A stretch of DNA of 64,000 nt from Chthonomonadales bacterium. GTDB lineage: Bacteria; Armatimonadota; Chthonomonadetes; Chthonomonadales; CAJBBX01. Shown piece after piece: positions 37,896 through 46,870 of the stretch. The stretch covers positions 62,001-126,000 of the forward strand of contig DAIDHP010000001.1 of the NCBI GenBank assembly GCA_027459625.1, written 5' to 3'. Both the position numbers and the translations under genes were made by a program. Every line of letters begins with the position of its first letter. The stretch's first letter is position 1. The notes under the pieces are model-generated. The model made no database searches. It had not been told where the DNA came from and saw only the letters and a list, made by a program, of their open reading frames with translations.

Positions 37896-39578
37896 TCACT
37901 CCTCCTTGTTATCCCCAGTGGCCTTCGCGTAAGTAAGGAAAGCTCCGGTGAGGTTTCTCGCCCTGAATCCGTTTTGAAGGAGTATGCGGCAAGCGTAATA
38001 GGATCTTTGCCCCACCAAACAATAAGCCACTATCTCCTTGTCCTTTGGCAACTCATTCAAGTGATGTCTCAACTCCGGCAATGGAATGTTGATGGATCCG
38101 GGGATATAACCTTTCGAGCGCTCCTCAGGCTGTCTCACGTCGAGAAGCAGAATCTTATCGGGGTCGTAGTCCTCCACCTCATGCCATTGAACGAGACTGA
38201 TATCCCCCGCCATTACATTCTCCGCTATCATACCCGCCAAATTCACGGGGTCCTTTGCGGATCCGAACGGCGGCGCGTAAGAAAGCTCCACCTGAGCAAG
38301 CTCATCCATCGTCATCCCCGTCTTGAGTGCTGTTGCGAGAACGTCAATCCTCTTATCCACGCCGTTCTCGCCAACCACCTGAGCACCCAAAAGCTTGCCT
38401 GTCTCAGGCGAGAAAAGCACTTTCAAAGTCAGTCGCGTGGCTCCAGGATAGTAGCCCGCATGGTTCAATGGATGAAGGAAAACGGTCTGATAGGATATGC
38501 CCGCTTTCTCAAGCATCTTCTCATTGGCTCCAGTACCCCCGGCGGTGATATTGAAAAGACGCAAGATACCGGTGCCCCACGTCCCCTCGTATTTCACATC
38601 CTTGCCGAGGATGATATCCGCCGCCATTCTGCCTTGACGGTTCGCCGGTCCCGCCAATGGGATGTGGCACCACTCGCCAGTCACCGCATGCCGGACCTCT
38701 ATGACGTCACCAACCGCCCAAATGTTCGGATCGCTGGTTTGCAATTTCTCGTTGACGCGAATTCCGCCCAACTTGCCGATCTCCAGACCAGCCTTTTTCG
38801 CCAGATCCGCCTCGGGACGCACTCCCAATCCCAAAATGACCACATCAGCGGGTAGTCGTTTGCGGCTTTTCAAAATCACTACGGATGCCAACGCATGTTC
38901 GCCATCATCCGGCTCCGCGAAGGACGCCACGCCGTCGCCCAGATAGAGATCCACTCCGTTGAGAGCAAGCTCCTCATGCAACCAAACCGCCATGTCCATG
39001 TCGATGCTGTTCATCACCTGAGGGAGGACTTCCGCAATGGAAACGTGGATTCCTCTCCGATGCAACTGCTCCGCCATTTCCAAGCCTATGTACCCTCCGC
39101 CCACAATGACGGCATTTTTAACCGGTTTTGAGGAGAGCCAGGCGTCCAGCGCAAGCGTATCGGGCACATTCCTGATAACGAAATGACCAGGACGATCTAT
39201 GCCGGGAATTGGAGGTTTTAACGGGGAGGCTCCCGGGGATAGAATTAAAGCGTCATAACTCGTTTTGTATGTGGCGCCGGTATCGAGGTTACGGGCTTCC
39301 ACCTCCTTGGCGTCGCGATCTATCTCAATCACCTCCGTGCGCACGCGAACATCCAAATTAAACCTGTTTTTCAATCCCTGCGGAGTTTGAACGTATAAGT
39401 CTCTCTCCTCGGCGATCTCCCGCCCGATATAATAAGGCAGACCGCAATTTGCGAACGACACATGCGGTCCTCGTTCGAAGAGAATGATTTCCGAATCTTC
39501 GGATAATCTGCGCGCACGCGCAGCGGCGCTCGCTCCACCTGCTACGCCACCGACAATTACAATTTTTTTGCTTCCCAT
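37896..39578 (-). CDS. CoA-disulfide/persulfide reductase fused to a rhodanese domain
   Basis: 560 aa. The FAD domain begins KKIVIVGGVAGGASAAARA. SFANCGLPYYIG carries the single active-site Cys45 of the CoADR family. NAVIVGGGYIGLEMAEQL is the NAD(P)H-binding motif, and IWAVGDVIEVRHAVTGEW the second FAD contact. From about residue 455 a rhodanese domain follows, with ILLLDVRQPEERSKGYIPGS and catalytic Cys520 in VAYCLVGQRSYY. Known fusions (e.g. Shewanella Npsr) reduce polysulfide, persulfide or CoA-persulfide with NAD(P)H. It is the last gene of the sulfur-relay group on the minus strand, with the DUF6951-type gene 130 nt upstream. Confidence 0.9.
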   Translation of the reverse strand: MGSKKIVIVGGVAGGASAAARARRLSEDSEIILFERGPHVSFANCGLPYYIGREIAEERDLYVQTPQGLKNRFNLDVRVRTEVIEIDRDAKEVEARNLDTGATYKTSYDALILSPGASPLKPPIPGIDRPGHFVIRNVPDTLALDAWLSSKPVKNAVIVGGGYIGLEMAEQLHRRGIHVSIAEVLPQVMNSIDMDMAVWLHEELALNGVDLYLGDGVASFAEPDDGEHALASVVILKSRKRLPADVVILGLGVRPEADLAKKAGLEIGKLGGIRVNEKLQTSDPNIWAVGDVIEVRHAVTGEWCHIPLAGPANRQGRMAADIILGKDVKYEGTWGTGILRLFNITAGGTGANEKMLEKAGISYQTVFLHPLNHAGYYPGATRLTLKVLFSPETGKLLGAQVVGENGVDKRIDVLATALKTGMTMDELAQVELSYAPPFGSAKDPVNLAGMIAENVMAGDISLVQWHEVEDYDPDKILLLDVRQPEERSKGYIPGSINIPLPELRHHLNELPKDKEIVAYCLVGQRSYYACRILLQNGFRARNLTGAFLTYAKATGDNKEE

Positions 39579-39708
39579 CTTTTATGCTTTCTAACGATAG
39601 GATTGTCCGTTCAGTAAGATGCACGAAGGTATCCACAGGGACTCGTATAAATCCCCGAGAAACGAACGGACAAATTCACGTTTTGTGTTTATTATATTCC
39701 GAGATTGG

Positions 39709-40020
39709 CTACTCGGACACTTTTATCGAGGCGTCCTTTGGCAGCGCCAACCCCGCAGCCACTTCCACCGCCTTCACAATACCGGCGGGAACGGGACAAG
39801 CGGTGTGCTTGCAACATCGCGACGCAACTTTGAGGATCTCCGGTCCGCCGCCTCGAAAACTTATCTCCCGGAACGGATCCACCCGGTTCAGTTCCTGAGC
39901 CATCTTTTGAATGGATTCGCACTCGCTTTGAATAGATACAACGCACTCATCGCCATCCATGTGCGTCTCCACGACCGTATTGAAGCCGCATACTCCGGAC
40001 ATTATTTCCGCTTTCGCCAT
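39709..40020 (-). CDS. Small Cys-rich protein resembling DUF6951
   Basis: 103 aa, no signal peptide. It begins MAKAEIMSGVCGFNTVVETH, has ECESIQKMAQELNRVDPF and ends with a KVASRCCKHTACPVPAGI cluster. This looks like the DUF6951 family, which is often found beside redox and sulfur genes; I am moderately sure of the family and its function is unknown. Five to six cysteines could bind a metal or carry a persulfide. It lies between the CoA-disulfide reductase-rhodanese gene and the FadL-like porin, on the same strand. Confidence 0.6.
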   Translation of the reverse strand: MAKAEIMSGVCGFNTVVETHMDGDECVVSIQSECESIQKMAQELNRVDPFREISFRGGGPEILKVASRCCKHTACPVPAGIVKAVEVAAGLALPKDASIKVSE

Positions 40021-40173
40021 TTAGATACCTCTTAAGAGAATTGCAACATTCCTCATGTTACGCGATGGATGCACTTTTGAAAGCGCAGCCAACACCTCGC
40101 AGACGAATGTTGCAATTATATGTTTTTCATTTATAAGCCGGGACGCAGGGGCGTCTCGCGGACGACACTTGGT

Positions 40174-41493
40174 TTACCAGTGAATTCCGTAGTTGGCTTC
40201 CACTTCCCACTGATACATTCGAAGCGTGATGCTCTGTTGCCCCGGCACTTCCATCGGATTCGGTCCGGTTACGGACGATGGAGGGGAGTACATCAGCGAC
40301 ATGGAGAAGTCATCCTTGGAATTAAGCTTCTTGGTGAAACCCGTAGTGATATGCCATTCCTGCACACCTGGGGCAAGAATGTTGAACAACACCTCGCTGC
40401 TGGGAATGGGCTGTCTGCAATAATCCAATCCCGCGCGCACCGTCCAACTGGAACTAACTTGTCTTTGGACACCCAACTTGTAAACCACAACGTCTCTCCA
40501 ACCGAAACCGGCTCCGTTGGATCCTCCCAAAAGGTCATCCGGATCATTGCTTTGGAAACCGTTCATTAGATTGGAAAACGGGTTGCCGATGGAGTGAACT
40601 TGGCTGTACCAGATTTTCTGAACATCGAATTCAATCAGATTCCGATGGCTCTCATTCCAAGCCAGACCCACCGTGGCGTTTTGAGGAATGTCAAAGCCGC
40701 CATGGTCCGCGAAGAGATCCGAGTACTTGGGGAATTTTTGCATGACGATCTTTGTTTGATAGGCAAGTCCAAGTCTCAAGTTCGGTGCGACTTCCCCCAT
40801 GACTCCAAGCGCTCCACCATATCCGAAGGAGTGATCGTACCCTCGGTTCGTAAGATTATTCGTGGAATCGTCGCTATCAAAACTACCAAACGCGGAAAGT
40901 CCTTTGGCGGAGAACTGTTGGTAGGCTAAGATCAAAGAAACTCCCCATGACGCCTTGTTATTAAACTTTCGCGAGTAAGAGGGGATCATGTAAAGCTGGG
41001 AAAGATCCACTCCCGCCGATCCTCCGTAAAAGGTGCCTGTGGGCATCCCTTTGCCGTTGCTAATGGCGGGATAGTTGGTGTTCATTCCACCATTGCCGTA
41101 CATTGTGAAGCCAAAGGAACTATTCGGTGTGAGCATATGGTTGGTTGCAAGGTGAGGATTTCCGAAAAAGTCCTGATTGCTTCTCACAGTACCCGGCGTC
41201 AATCCGAAAGTTCCCTGTTGGCCAGAAGGGTTACCCTGCACACTGTAAGACCGTTCGGGAATGAAGAGCGCCGCCCCTATATCGAAACGGTTCCCGATAA
41301 AAACCAATCCCGCAGGATTGATAGCCGCCGCCATGGCATCCTGGGGATAGGCGACGCCCACCCCTCCCATGCCTTTTGAAATGGTACCATATCCGTTTTC
41401 AAAATAGCCATCCGTGGCGTAAACTGCCCGTGGCGCAACAATAAGCGCCGCCAAGCCCAGCGCAACGCATGCGCAGGCGAAATTGCGTTTCAT
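40174..41493 (-). CDS. FadL/OmpP1/TodX-type outer-membrane transporter
   Basis: 439 aa with a signal peptide (ACACVALGLAALIVAPRAVYA, cleaved after YA). The mature start TDGYFENGYGTISKGMGGVG, then AYPQDAMAAAINPAGLVFIG, is the conserved N-terminal hatch of FadL proteins. Beta-strand-rich sequence follows and the last residues (QWEVEANYGIHW) end in an aromatic, as expected for an outer-membrane beta-barrel. These porins take up hydrophobic molecules such as fatty acids, aromatics or toluene. Its position inside the sulfur-relay cluster suggests a hydrophobic substrate for that system. It has a 240-nt gap before dsrE2. Confidence 0.9.
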   Translation of the reverse strand: MKRNFACACVALGLAALIVAPRAVYATDGYFENGYGTISKGMGGVGVAYPQDAMAAAINPAGLVFIGNRFDIGAALFIPERSYSVQGNPSGQQGTFGLTPGTVRSNQDFFGNPHLATNHMLTPNSSFGFTMYGNGGMNTNYPAISNGKGMPTGTFYGGSAGVDLSQLYMIPSYSRKFNNKASWGVSLILAYQQFSAKGLSAFGSFDSDDSTNNLTNRGYDHSFGYGGALGVMGEVAPNLRLGLAYQTKIVMQKFPKYSDLFADHGGFDIPQNATVGLAWNESHRNLIEFDVQKIWYSQVHSIGNPFSNLMNGFQSNDPDDLLGGSNGAGFGWRDVVVYKLGVQRQVSSSWTVRAGLDYCRQPIPSSEVLFNILAPGVQEWHITTGFTKKLNSKDDFSMSLMYSPPSSVTGPNPMEVPGQQSITLRMYQWEVEANYGIHW

Positions 41494-41734
41494 GCCAGCA
41501 TGTCCTCCGTTTTATGTTTTGGGTGCGCCTTTTTTCGACGCTTTCCATAATGGACTGACACAGTGCGAATTTCTCCCCGTATCAGTCAGCGCATGTTCCT
41601 AACAACCACATTTGTCACAGAAACCCATGTATTCGTGTTGAAAAATGACATCAAATGACGATGATGCATACCATACATATTCGAGTAAACTAGCAGCTCC
41701 CTGTAATTATGCATTTTCTCGTTTTGTGCTTCCA

Positions 41735-42310
41735 CTAAATGAAGAGAGAAGCCTTGCTGGAGCCAGCCTCCTGCAGGAATTTCGCCACCCCTGCGGGTTT
41801 CATGTCCGGATAATCTATCAATTCCTCCTGAGAGAATCCCATTAAATCCATGCTCATCTGGCAAACATAGATTTTAACACCGGAATCCCCCGCCTGCTTG
41901 ATCAGCTTGTCAAGCGACATGACGTTTTTCTTTTGCATGAGTCCTTTGAGCATATTGGTGCCCATCCCGCCCATATTCATTTTGGAGAGAACCACCTTGT
42001 CGGCACCCTTGGGAAGCATAGACCCGAACATTTTGCTCATGAAATCCTTCCCCTTAGGGGTTTTATTCGGGTCTCTTAGAGCCGCCGTGGCCCAGAAGGT
42101 GAAGAACATCACCACCTCCTCGTACATCGCCATGGCGCCTGTTGCAATGATGAAAGCTGCGAGAAGCTTGTCAAGGTCGCCGCTGAAAACAACCATGGAG
42201 AGTTTATCCTCGGGAAGGGAGGAGGATTTGATCTCCTCCAACTCCTCACGAAGACTCTCAACCTGTTGTTGCAGTTGCTCTATGGTTAATGCGGATACAT
42301 CCATTGCCAT
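41735..42310 (-). CDS. DsrE2-type sulfur relay protein (DsrE/DsrF/DrsH-like family)
   Basis: 191 aa. Residues ~8-30 form a short coiled coil, followed by the DsrE fold KLSMVVFSGDLDKLLAAFII. Cys150 in VKIYVCQMSMDLMG is the likely sulfur-carrying cysteine. Hydrophobic segments (AGAMAMYEEVVMFFTFWATA) suggest membrane contact, which is typical for DsrE2 proteins. AAGGAGAACGAAG precedes ATG 42310. DsrE2 commonly works with TusA and rhodanese in sulfur trafficking, and here tusA and a rhodanese fusion lie in the same cluster. It starts 11 nt after the qmoC-like gene's stop, so it is co-transcribed with it. Confidence 0.87.
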   Translation of the reverse strand: MAMDVSALTIEQLQQQVESLREELEEIKSSSLPEDKLSMVVFSGDLDKLLAAFIIATGAMAMYEEVVMFFTFWATAALRDPNKTPKGKDFMSKMFGSMLPKGADKVVLSKMNMGGMGTNMLKGLMQKKNVMSLDKLIKQAGDSGVKIYVCQMSMDLMGFSQEELIDYPDMKPAGVAKFLQEAGSSKASLFI

Positions 42311-42321
42311 CTTCGTTCTCC

Positions 42322-43437
42322 TTACGCTTGGTTTAGAAAATAGACGAATAGCGCAATCGGGCGATAAATAACATGTGCGAACTTTGTGAAAGCTAGCAAC
42401 AATATCAACTCCATCGCCATAGCGGCATGCAAGAGCATGATACCGTCATTCACCGGAGATATTATCTGAAATGTGGTGGCTATCTCCAGCCAATAACCGG
42501 TCAATGCCAACACGAACAAAAAGATCAACAGCCACCAATCAGGCAAACTGGTATAAGCCGCGTTCTTCTCCTCTTTTGAGAATCTGCGAAGCATTGCCGC
42601 ACTTACGCCCCAGAGCATGACTAACCCAGATACGGTACCGATAATTCTCGCAGGCCAGAAGATGCTAAGATGCAGTGGTAGAAGCTCCAGGAAGACGAAA
42701 TCCAGAGTGGTTGCCACTAACAACCCGATGAAACCATACATGATCGCTAAATGGATCCAAGCATGCGACCGGTACCATACGACCGGTTCGGATGCCGGAG
42801 ACTCTTCGCGATGCCTTTTCATCGTAATAATTTCGGTTATCGTTTGCTTAAGTGCGGATACCCATTTGCCTGGCGCGGGCTTGCTTGCGCCTCCCCAGGA
42901 CGATAACCTATTGAATATCTTCATGATCCCACCTACAATGGTCAGAACCGCCAATATCGATACAGCTATGCCAAGGTAGTGAATCATCTGATATGAGACC
43001 TCTCCGAATATCCAATGCGACGGATTATCTCCAACCTTCACAGTCAGCATGAATGCGCCAAGCACGATGCCCACTAACAATGTGACTATGACCGCAAAAA
43101 CACCGCTTCGGTACATCAAACGCCCAATCCCCGTCGGCTCGCTTTGCGCGATGGCGTAACGTCGTAACGCCGCCATATACTCCCCAGGTTCGGCTTGTCG
43201 CGGGCATGTATCAGAGCATTCACCACAATAGTAACACAACCAAGGTTCCGGTCCGGATATGACTCTGTTCTTATCCCCAATCTGACCCAGTCGAATCAGT
43301 TTGCGAGGAAAAGAGCCCACGGTGTCGGAAAGTGGGCAAACAGCGGTGCAGTTGCCGCAATTGAAGCAAGCGTTTATATCAAACGCGCCATATTCCTTGA
43401 TCTCCTTCAGGAGATCGGGATTAACGGTGATAGCCAT
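42322..43437 (-). CDS. QmoC-like subunit: HdrC iron-sulfur domain fused to a b-heme membrane domain
   Basis: 371 aa. Two [4Fe-4S] motifs: CFNCGNCTAVCPLS (C24, 27, 30, 34) and CYYCGECSDTCPRQ (C68, 71, 74, 78), the HdrC pattern. From about residue 105 there are five or six membrane helices related to the nitrate reductase gamma/HdrE family. Candidate haem b ligands are the His residues in AWIHLAIMYG and in LLHAAMAMELILLLAFTKFAHV. QmoC links a soluble flavin/iron-sulfur complex to membrane quinones. Here the HdrA-type partners are encoded upstream on the same strand. Confidence 0.9.
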   Translation of the reverse strand: MAITVNPDLLKEIKEYGAFDINACFNCGNCTAVCPLSDTVGSFPRKLIRLGQIGDKNRVISGPEPWLCYYCGECSDTCPRQAEPGEYMAALRRYAIAQSEPTGIGRLMYRSGVFAVIVTLLVGIVLGAFMLTVKVGDNPSHWIFGEVSYQMIHYLGIAVSILAVLTIVGGIMKIFNRLSSWGGASKPAPGKWVSALKQTITEIITMKRHREESPASEPVVWYRSHAWIHLAIMYGFIGLLVATTLDFVFLELLPLHLSIFWPARIIGTVSGLVMLWGVSAAMLRRFSKEEKNAAYTSLPDWWLLIFLFVLALTGYWLEIATTFQIISPVNDGIMLLHAAMAMELILLLAFTKFAHVIYRPIALFVYFLNQA

Positions 43438-43444
43438 GGCGTAC

Positions 43445-43729
43445 TCACTTCTTTCTATAGGCGATGTAATCGCCCTTTTTCGTTTCGTCGGATACTTTGT
43501 TATATTTTCGCATGGCGGTGATCCACCAGAAGACCTCCTGTGTGTTCATGCCGGTGGCTTCGGCGATTTCGGGAACCGTCTTAGCCTCCTTGTCAATCAC
43601 AGCAAGGATCGCTTTTTGCGCTTTGATCTGTTCTTTGCTGCGCTCCTGCTTCTCCTTTGAGCCTTCCCCCCGCCGCGCTCTTAGTTCCTTGATTTGCTCG
43701 GTGTAACTCAGTTTTTTCTCTTCTTCCAT
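43445..43729 (-). CDS. Small winged-helix-like protein in the Hdr/Qmo cluster
   Basis: 94 aa. The N-terminal ~45 residues are a charged helix (Lys/Glu/Arg-rich). The rest looks like a winged helix: ILAVIDKEAKTVPEIAEATG, then VFWWITAMRKYNKVSDETKK, ending in a short beta hairpin. No cysteine. It starts 21 nt after the HdrA-like gene's stop and ends 7 nt before qmoC. It might be a regulator of the cluster, or a structural subunit whose fold resembles a DNA-binding domain; small genes of this type occur in other Hdr/Qmo clusters as far as I recall. Confidence 0.65.
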   Translation of the reverse strand: MEEEKKLSYTEQIKELRARRGEGSKEKQERSKEQIKAQKAILAVIDKEAKTVPEIAEATGMNTQEVFWWITAMRKYNKVSDETKKGDYIAYRKK

Positions 43730-43750
43730 TAACGCTCTCCTCGTTATCCC

Positions 43751-45559
43751 TTAGGCGGGTACCATCGCCGGTTCCAACTCCTCCATGCTGATGGCGTCAA
43801 TCATTCCATCAAACTGGTCGAGAGTCCAACCTGCGATATTGATTGCTCGAGGCGGACACACGGCGACGCAGGCGCCGCAACCGACACAAAGGGCGGGGTT
43901 CACGTGTGCGTAATTCTCCGCCATGAACAGCGCTCCCTTGTATTCGCATTCCGCAAGGCATAGTTTGCATCCGTCGCACTTCGCTTCGTCCACTCGCGCC
44001 ACATAAGGATCCATCTCGATGGTTTTCTTGGATAGCAGGATGGAGACCTTGGCGGCGGACGCACCTGCGGCGGCGCAGCTTTCGGTGATATCCATCGGTC
44101 CTTGGCATGTCCCGGCGATCATGATGCCGTTGTTCGCCAACTCAACCGGTCGAAGCTTCGGATGCACCTCTTGGAGGAAACGATCCGTGCCGGTCGGCAG
44201 CTTCAACATGCCCACCAAATTGCTGATCTCGCGAGGCACCATGCCGGTTGCGAGCACAATCATATCCGCCGGAATGGAGACCTCCTCGTTCCAAGTGAGG
44301 ACGTCCTTCATTGTCAGAGTGGCGCCGGAGCCGTTCGGGGATGGAGCGTATTCCGGGATGCTGTCGTCCGTGTAGCGAAAGAACGTCACACCGCGCTTGG
44401 AAGCCTTTTCATAGTAATCTTCGTGTCCGTGCCCGTAGGTTCGGATATCCTTGTATAGGTCGAAGATATTCAGGTTGGGGAACTTATCCAAGGTTTTGTT
44501 TATGGTGTGAAGTGTTGCCGTGCAGCACACACGCGAACAATATTCATTCACACGCCCGTCGGCTTGCGGTTGATGAACTCCCTCCACCTGCCTGCTGCCA
44601 ACGCAGTGGATGAAGGCGAGGTTTTTTATCTCCTTGCCCTTGTATGTGAACTTGTCGGACTGGGGCATGTCGGCGATCAGTTTGTTAAACTCCGGCAATG
44701 TGACGACTACCGGAGATTTTCCGTAACCGAATTCGCCTTCGTATGGCTGATAATGGTCGAAACCCGTTGCCAAAACGATAGCTCCCGCACGAACTTTGTC
44801 AATCTTGGAATCCTTGTCTCTTATTTGAACATCGAAATTTCCCACGAAGCCTTCGATCATCTCAATTTCGCAATTGAGGCGCACATCTAATTTCTCCGAT
44901 CGGACGGCGTTTTCCAGTTGGGACACGATATCCGTAGCTTTCTCCTCGGTTGGATAGACCTTATCCAATTCCAATGCTCTACCCCCGAGGCGATCGCCTT
45001 TTTCTATCAGCGTCACTCCAAGACCACGCTTAAACAACGCCAGCGCGGCTCTCATTCCTGCAACTCCGCCGCCGATCACCACCACATGGCCTTCGGCGTT
45101 GACGACGATCGGCTCCAGAGGATCCTGACGTGCAATCTTTTCCACGCCGGCCGCCGTAAGTCGTATCGCCTTGGCTGTTGCGGCCTCGTTCTCCCCCTTG
45201 TGAACCCAGCTATCCTGTTCGCGGATATTCACATGCTCGTAAAGATAGGGGTTCAAGCCCGCACGAGTCAACGCCTTGCGGAATGTGGTCTCATGAAGGG
45301 TGGGGGAACATGCGGAAACCACGATTCGGTTGATATTGTTTTCGATGATATCGTCGATGATGAGTTTCTGTCCCGGATCGGAGCACATGAAAACAAAATC
45401 CTTGGCGATTTTTACATTCGGTTTTTTTTTCAGGGCTTCCACAACCGCCTTGGTATCCACCACGTCGGAAATATTGCCCCCGCAATGGCAAACATAAACC
45501 CCCACTCGGATCTCTTCGGACTCATTCTCTTGTGATTGGGTGTTCTTCTCTTCTTCCAT
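43751..45559 (-). CDS. HdrA-type flavoprotein (QmoB-like, lacking the MvhD part)
   Basis: 602 aa. An N-terminal HdrA domain (RVGVYVCHCGGNISDVVD, then VVSACSPTLHETTFRKAL) precedes the FAD motif HVVVIGGGVAGMRAALALF (~158-176) and the HdrA cysteine block YCSRVCCTATLH. Two C-terminal [4Fe-4S] ferredoxin motifs are present: CDGCKLCLAEC (from C528) and CVGCGACVAVC (from C558). Classic QmoB is about 750 aa because it ends in an MvhD domain; here that domain is the separate gene at 46867-47283. It starts 6 nt after the QmoA-like gene's stop. Confidence 0.9.
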   Translation of the reverse strand: MEEEKNTQSQENESEEIRVGVYVCHCGGNISDVVDTKAVVEALKKKPNVKIAKDFVFMCSDPGQKLIIDDIIENNINRIVVSACSPTLHETTFRKALTRAGLNPYLYEHVNIREQDSWVHKGENEAATAKAIRLTAAGVEKIARQDPLEPIVVNAEGHVVVIGGGVAGMRAALALFKRGLGVTLIEKGDRLGGRALELDKVYPTEEKATDIVSQLENAVRSEKLDVRLNCEIEMIEGFVGNFDVQIRDKDSKIDKVRAGAIVLATGFDHYQPYEGEFGYGKSPVVVTLPEFNKLIADMPQSDKFTYKGKEIKNLAFIHCVGSRQVEGVHQPQADGRVNEYCSRVCCTATLHTINKTLDKFPNLNIFDLYKDIRTYGHGHEDYYEKASKRGVTFFRYTDDSIPEYAPSPNGSGATLTMKDVLTWNEEVSIPADMIVLATGMVPREISNLVGMLKLPTGTDRFLQEVHPKLRPVELANNGIMIAGTCQGPMDITESCAAAGASAAKVSILLSKKTIEMDPYVARVDEAKCDGCKLCLAECEYKGALFMAENYAHVNPALCVGCGACVAVCPPRAINIAGWTLDQFDGMIDAISMEELEPAMVPA

Positions 45560-45565
45560 ATCCTC

Positions 45566-46870
45566 TTACCGTCCTTCCTGGCGTCGGAGATAGTTCGCCG
45601 CCTCCGTCGCTGCGGCGCCGGCCTCCACGATAGTGTCCACGATATCCTTCGGACCGGTCATGGTTCCCGCTGCAAAAACCCCTTCCATGCTGGTTAATGA
45701 TGGAGTGACCTTTTCGTTGACGCTGCGAACAAACCTATCCTCACCGATTTCCAATGGGATGATACCGTCTCTGTCCGGAATCCACGCGGGGACCATGCCC
45801 AAGGAAAGCATAACCAGATCGTGCGTAACATCCTCCGGTTGTGAGCAATCCTCCTGCCGTTCAACACGAAGAATCGGATTATGGTTCTCATCCTCCGAGA
45901 TTCTCCCGACCTTGGCTTTGACGAACTGGATCCCCATCGCCTTGGCGTTCTGATAGAATTGCTCGTAGCCTTTGCCGAAAGCTCGGATATCCATGTAATA
46001 GATAGTGATATCCGCGATTGGCAACGATCCGGAGAGCAACATCGCCTGTTTAATGGCGTACATGCAACAGACCCTGGAGCAGTAAGGAACTCCGAGGCTC
46101 TTGTCGCGCGATCCGGCGCATTGCACGAAGGCGATGGAATCGGGAATTTTGCCGTCGGAGGGACGCATCACGCCCCCGTAGGGTCCATGAGGAGCAAGCA
46201 AACGTTCCATCTGAAGCGGAGATATGACGTTCGGATATTTATCCCCGCCGTATTGCTTTTTCGCGCTGATCTCCGTAAGATTGTAACCGGTCGCCATGAT
46301 GACGGCTCCCGCTTCCGCCTCGATCTCCTGCGGCTCCTGCATAAAGTTGATGCACTGGGTCGGGCACGCCTTCGCGCAGGCACCGCATAGCAGGCATTCG
46401 TCCATGTCGAGCACCGGATATTGAGGAATGGCGTTTGTGAAGGCGATGGATATCGCCTTCTTGGCGCCGAGACTGTGGTCGTATTCGTCCGGCAGATAGG
46501 TGGTGCAAGCCTCCTCGCATCGTTTGCATCCGATGCAGGCGGTCTCATCCAGGTATCGGGGTTTTTTGGTGATCCTGGCGTGGAATTTGCCATTCACTCT
46601 TTCAATTTTGTTCACCTCAGTGTAAGTGAGCAGATCGATACTGGGATGATGCGCCACGGACGCCATGCGGGGAGTGGTAATGCAGCTTGCGCAATCCAAA
46701 GTGGGGAACACCTTGCTTAGGTTGATCATTCGCCCGCCGATGCTGGGCTGAGATTCCACTAGCAGTATCTGTTTGCCTTGGTCGGCGAGATCTAGGGACG
46801 CCTGCAAACCGGCTATCCCTGCGCCGACAACAAGCACGTCGGCCTTTTTTTGTATGGTTGCCGCGCTCAT
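45566..46870 (-). CDS. HdrA-type flavoprotein (QmoA-like)
   Basis: 434 aa. It lacks the HdrA N-terminal domain, as QmoA does. Seen: the FAD-binding motif DVLVVGAGIAGLQASLDLAD, then the Cys pair LDCASCITTPRM near residue 60. Two [4Fe-4S] motifs are C112-x2-C115-x2-C118-x3-C122 and C159-x2-C162-x2-C165-x3-C169. YCSRVCCMYAIKQA is the HdrA-type cysteine block, and EGVFAAGTMTGPKDIVDTI the FAD tail motif. Its start overlaps the MvhD-like gene's stop by 4 nt. It probably passes electrons between its flavin and QmoC. Confidence 0.9.
   Translation of the reverse strand: MSAATIQKKADVLVVGAGIAGLQASLDLADQGKQILLVESQPSIGGRMINLSKVFPTLDCASCITTPRMASVAHHPSIDLLTYTEVNKIERVNGKFHARITKKPRYLDETACIGCKRCEEACTTYLPDEYDHSLGAKKAISIAFTNAIPQYPVLDMDECLLCGACAKACPTQCINFMQEPQEIEAEAGAVIMATGYNLTEISAKKQYGGDKYPNVISPLQMERLLAPHGPYGGVMRPSDGKIPDSIAFVQCAGSRDKSLGVPYCSRVCCMYAIKQAMLLSGSLPIADITIYYMDIRAFGKGYEQFYQNAKAMGIQFVKAKVGRISEDENHNPILRVERQEDCSQPEDVTHDLVMLSLGMVPAWIPDRDGIIPLEIGEDRFVRSVNEKVTPSLTSMEGVFAAGTMTGPKDIVDTIVEAGAAATEAANYLRRQEGR

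Noticed and set aside
44918-45535. Open frame on the plus strand opposite the HdrA-like gene
   Set aside because: Shadow of a gene with multiple cofactor motifs in its proper frame.
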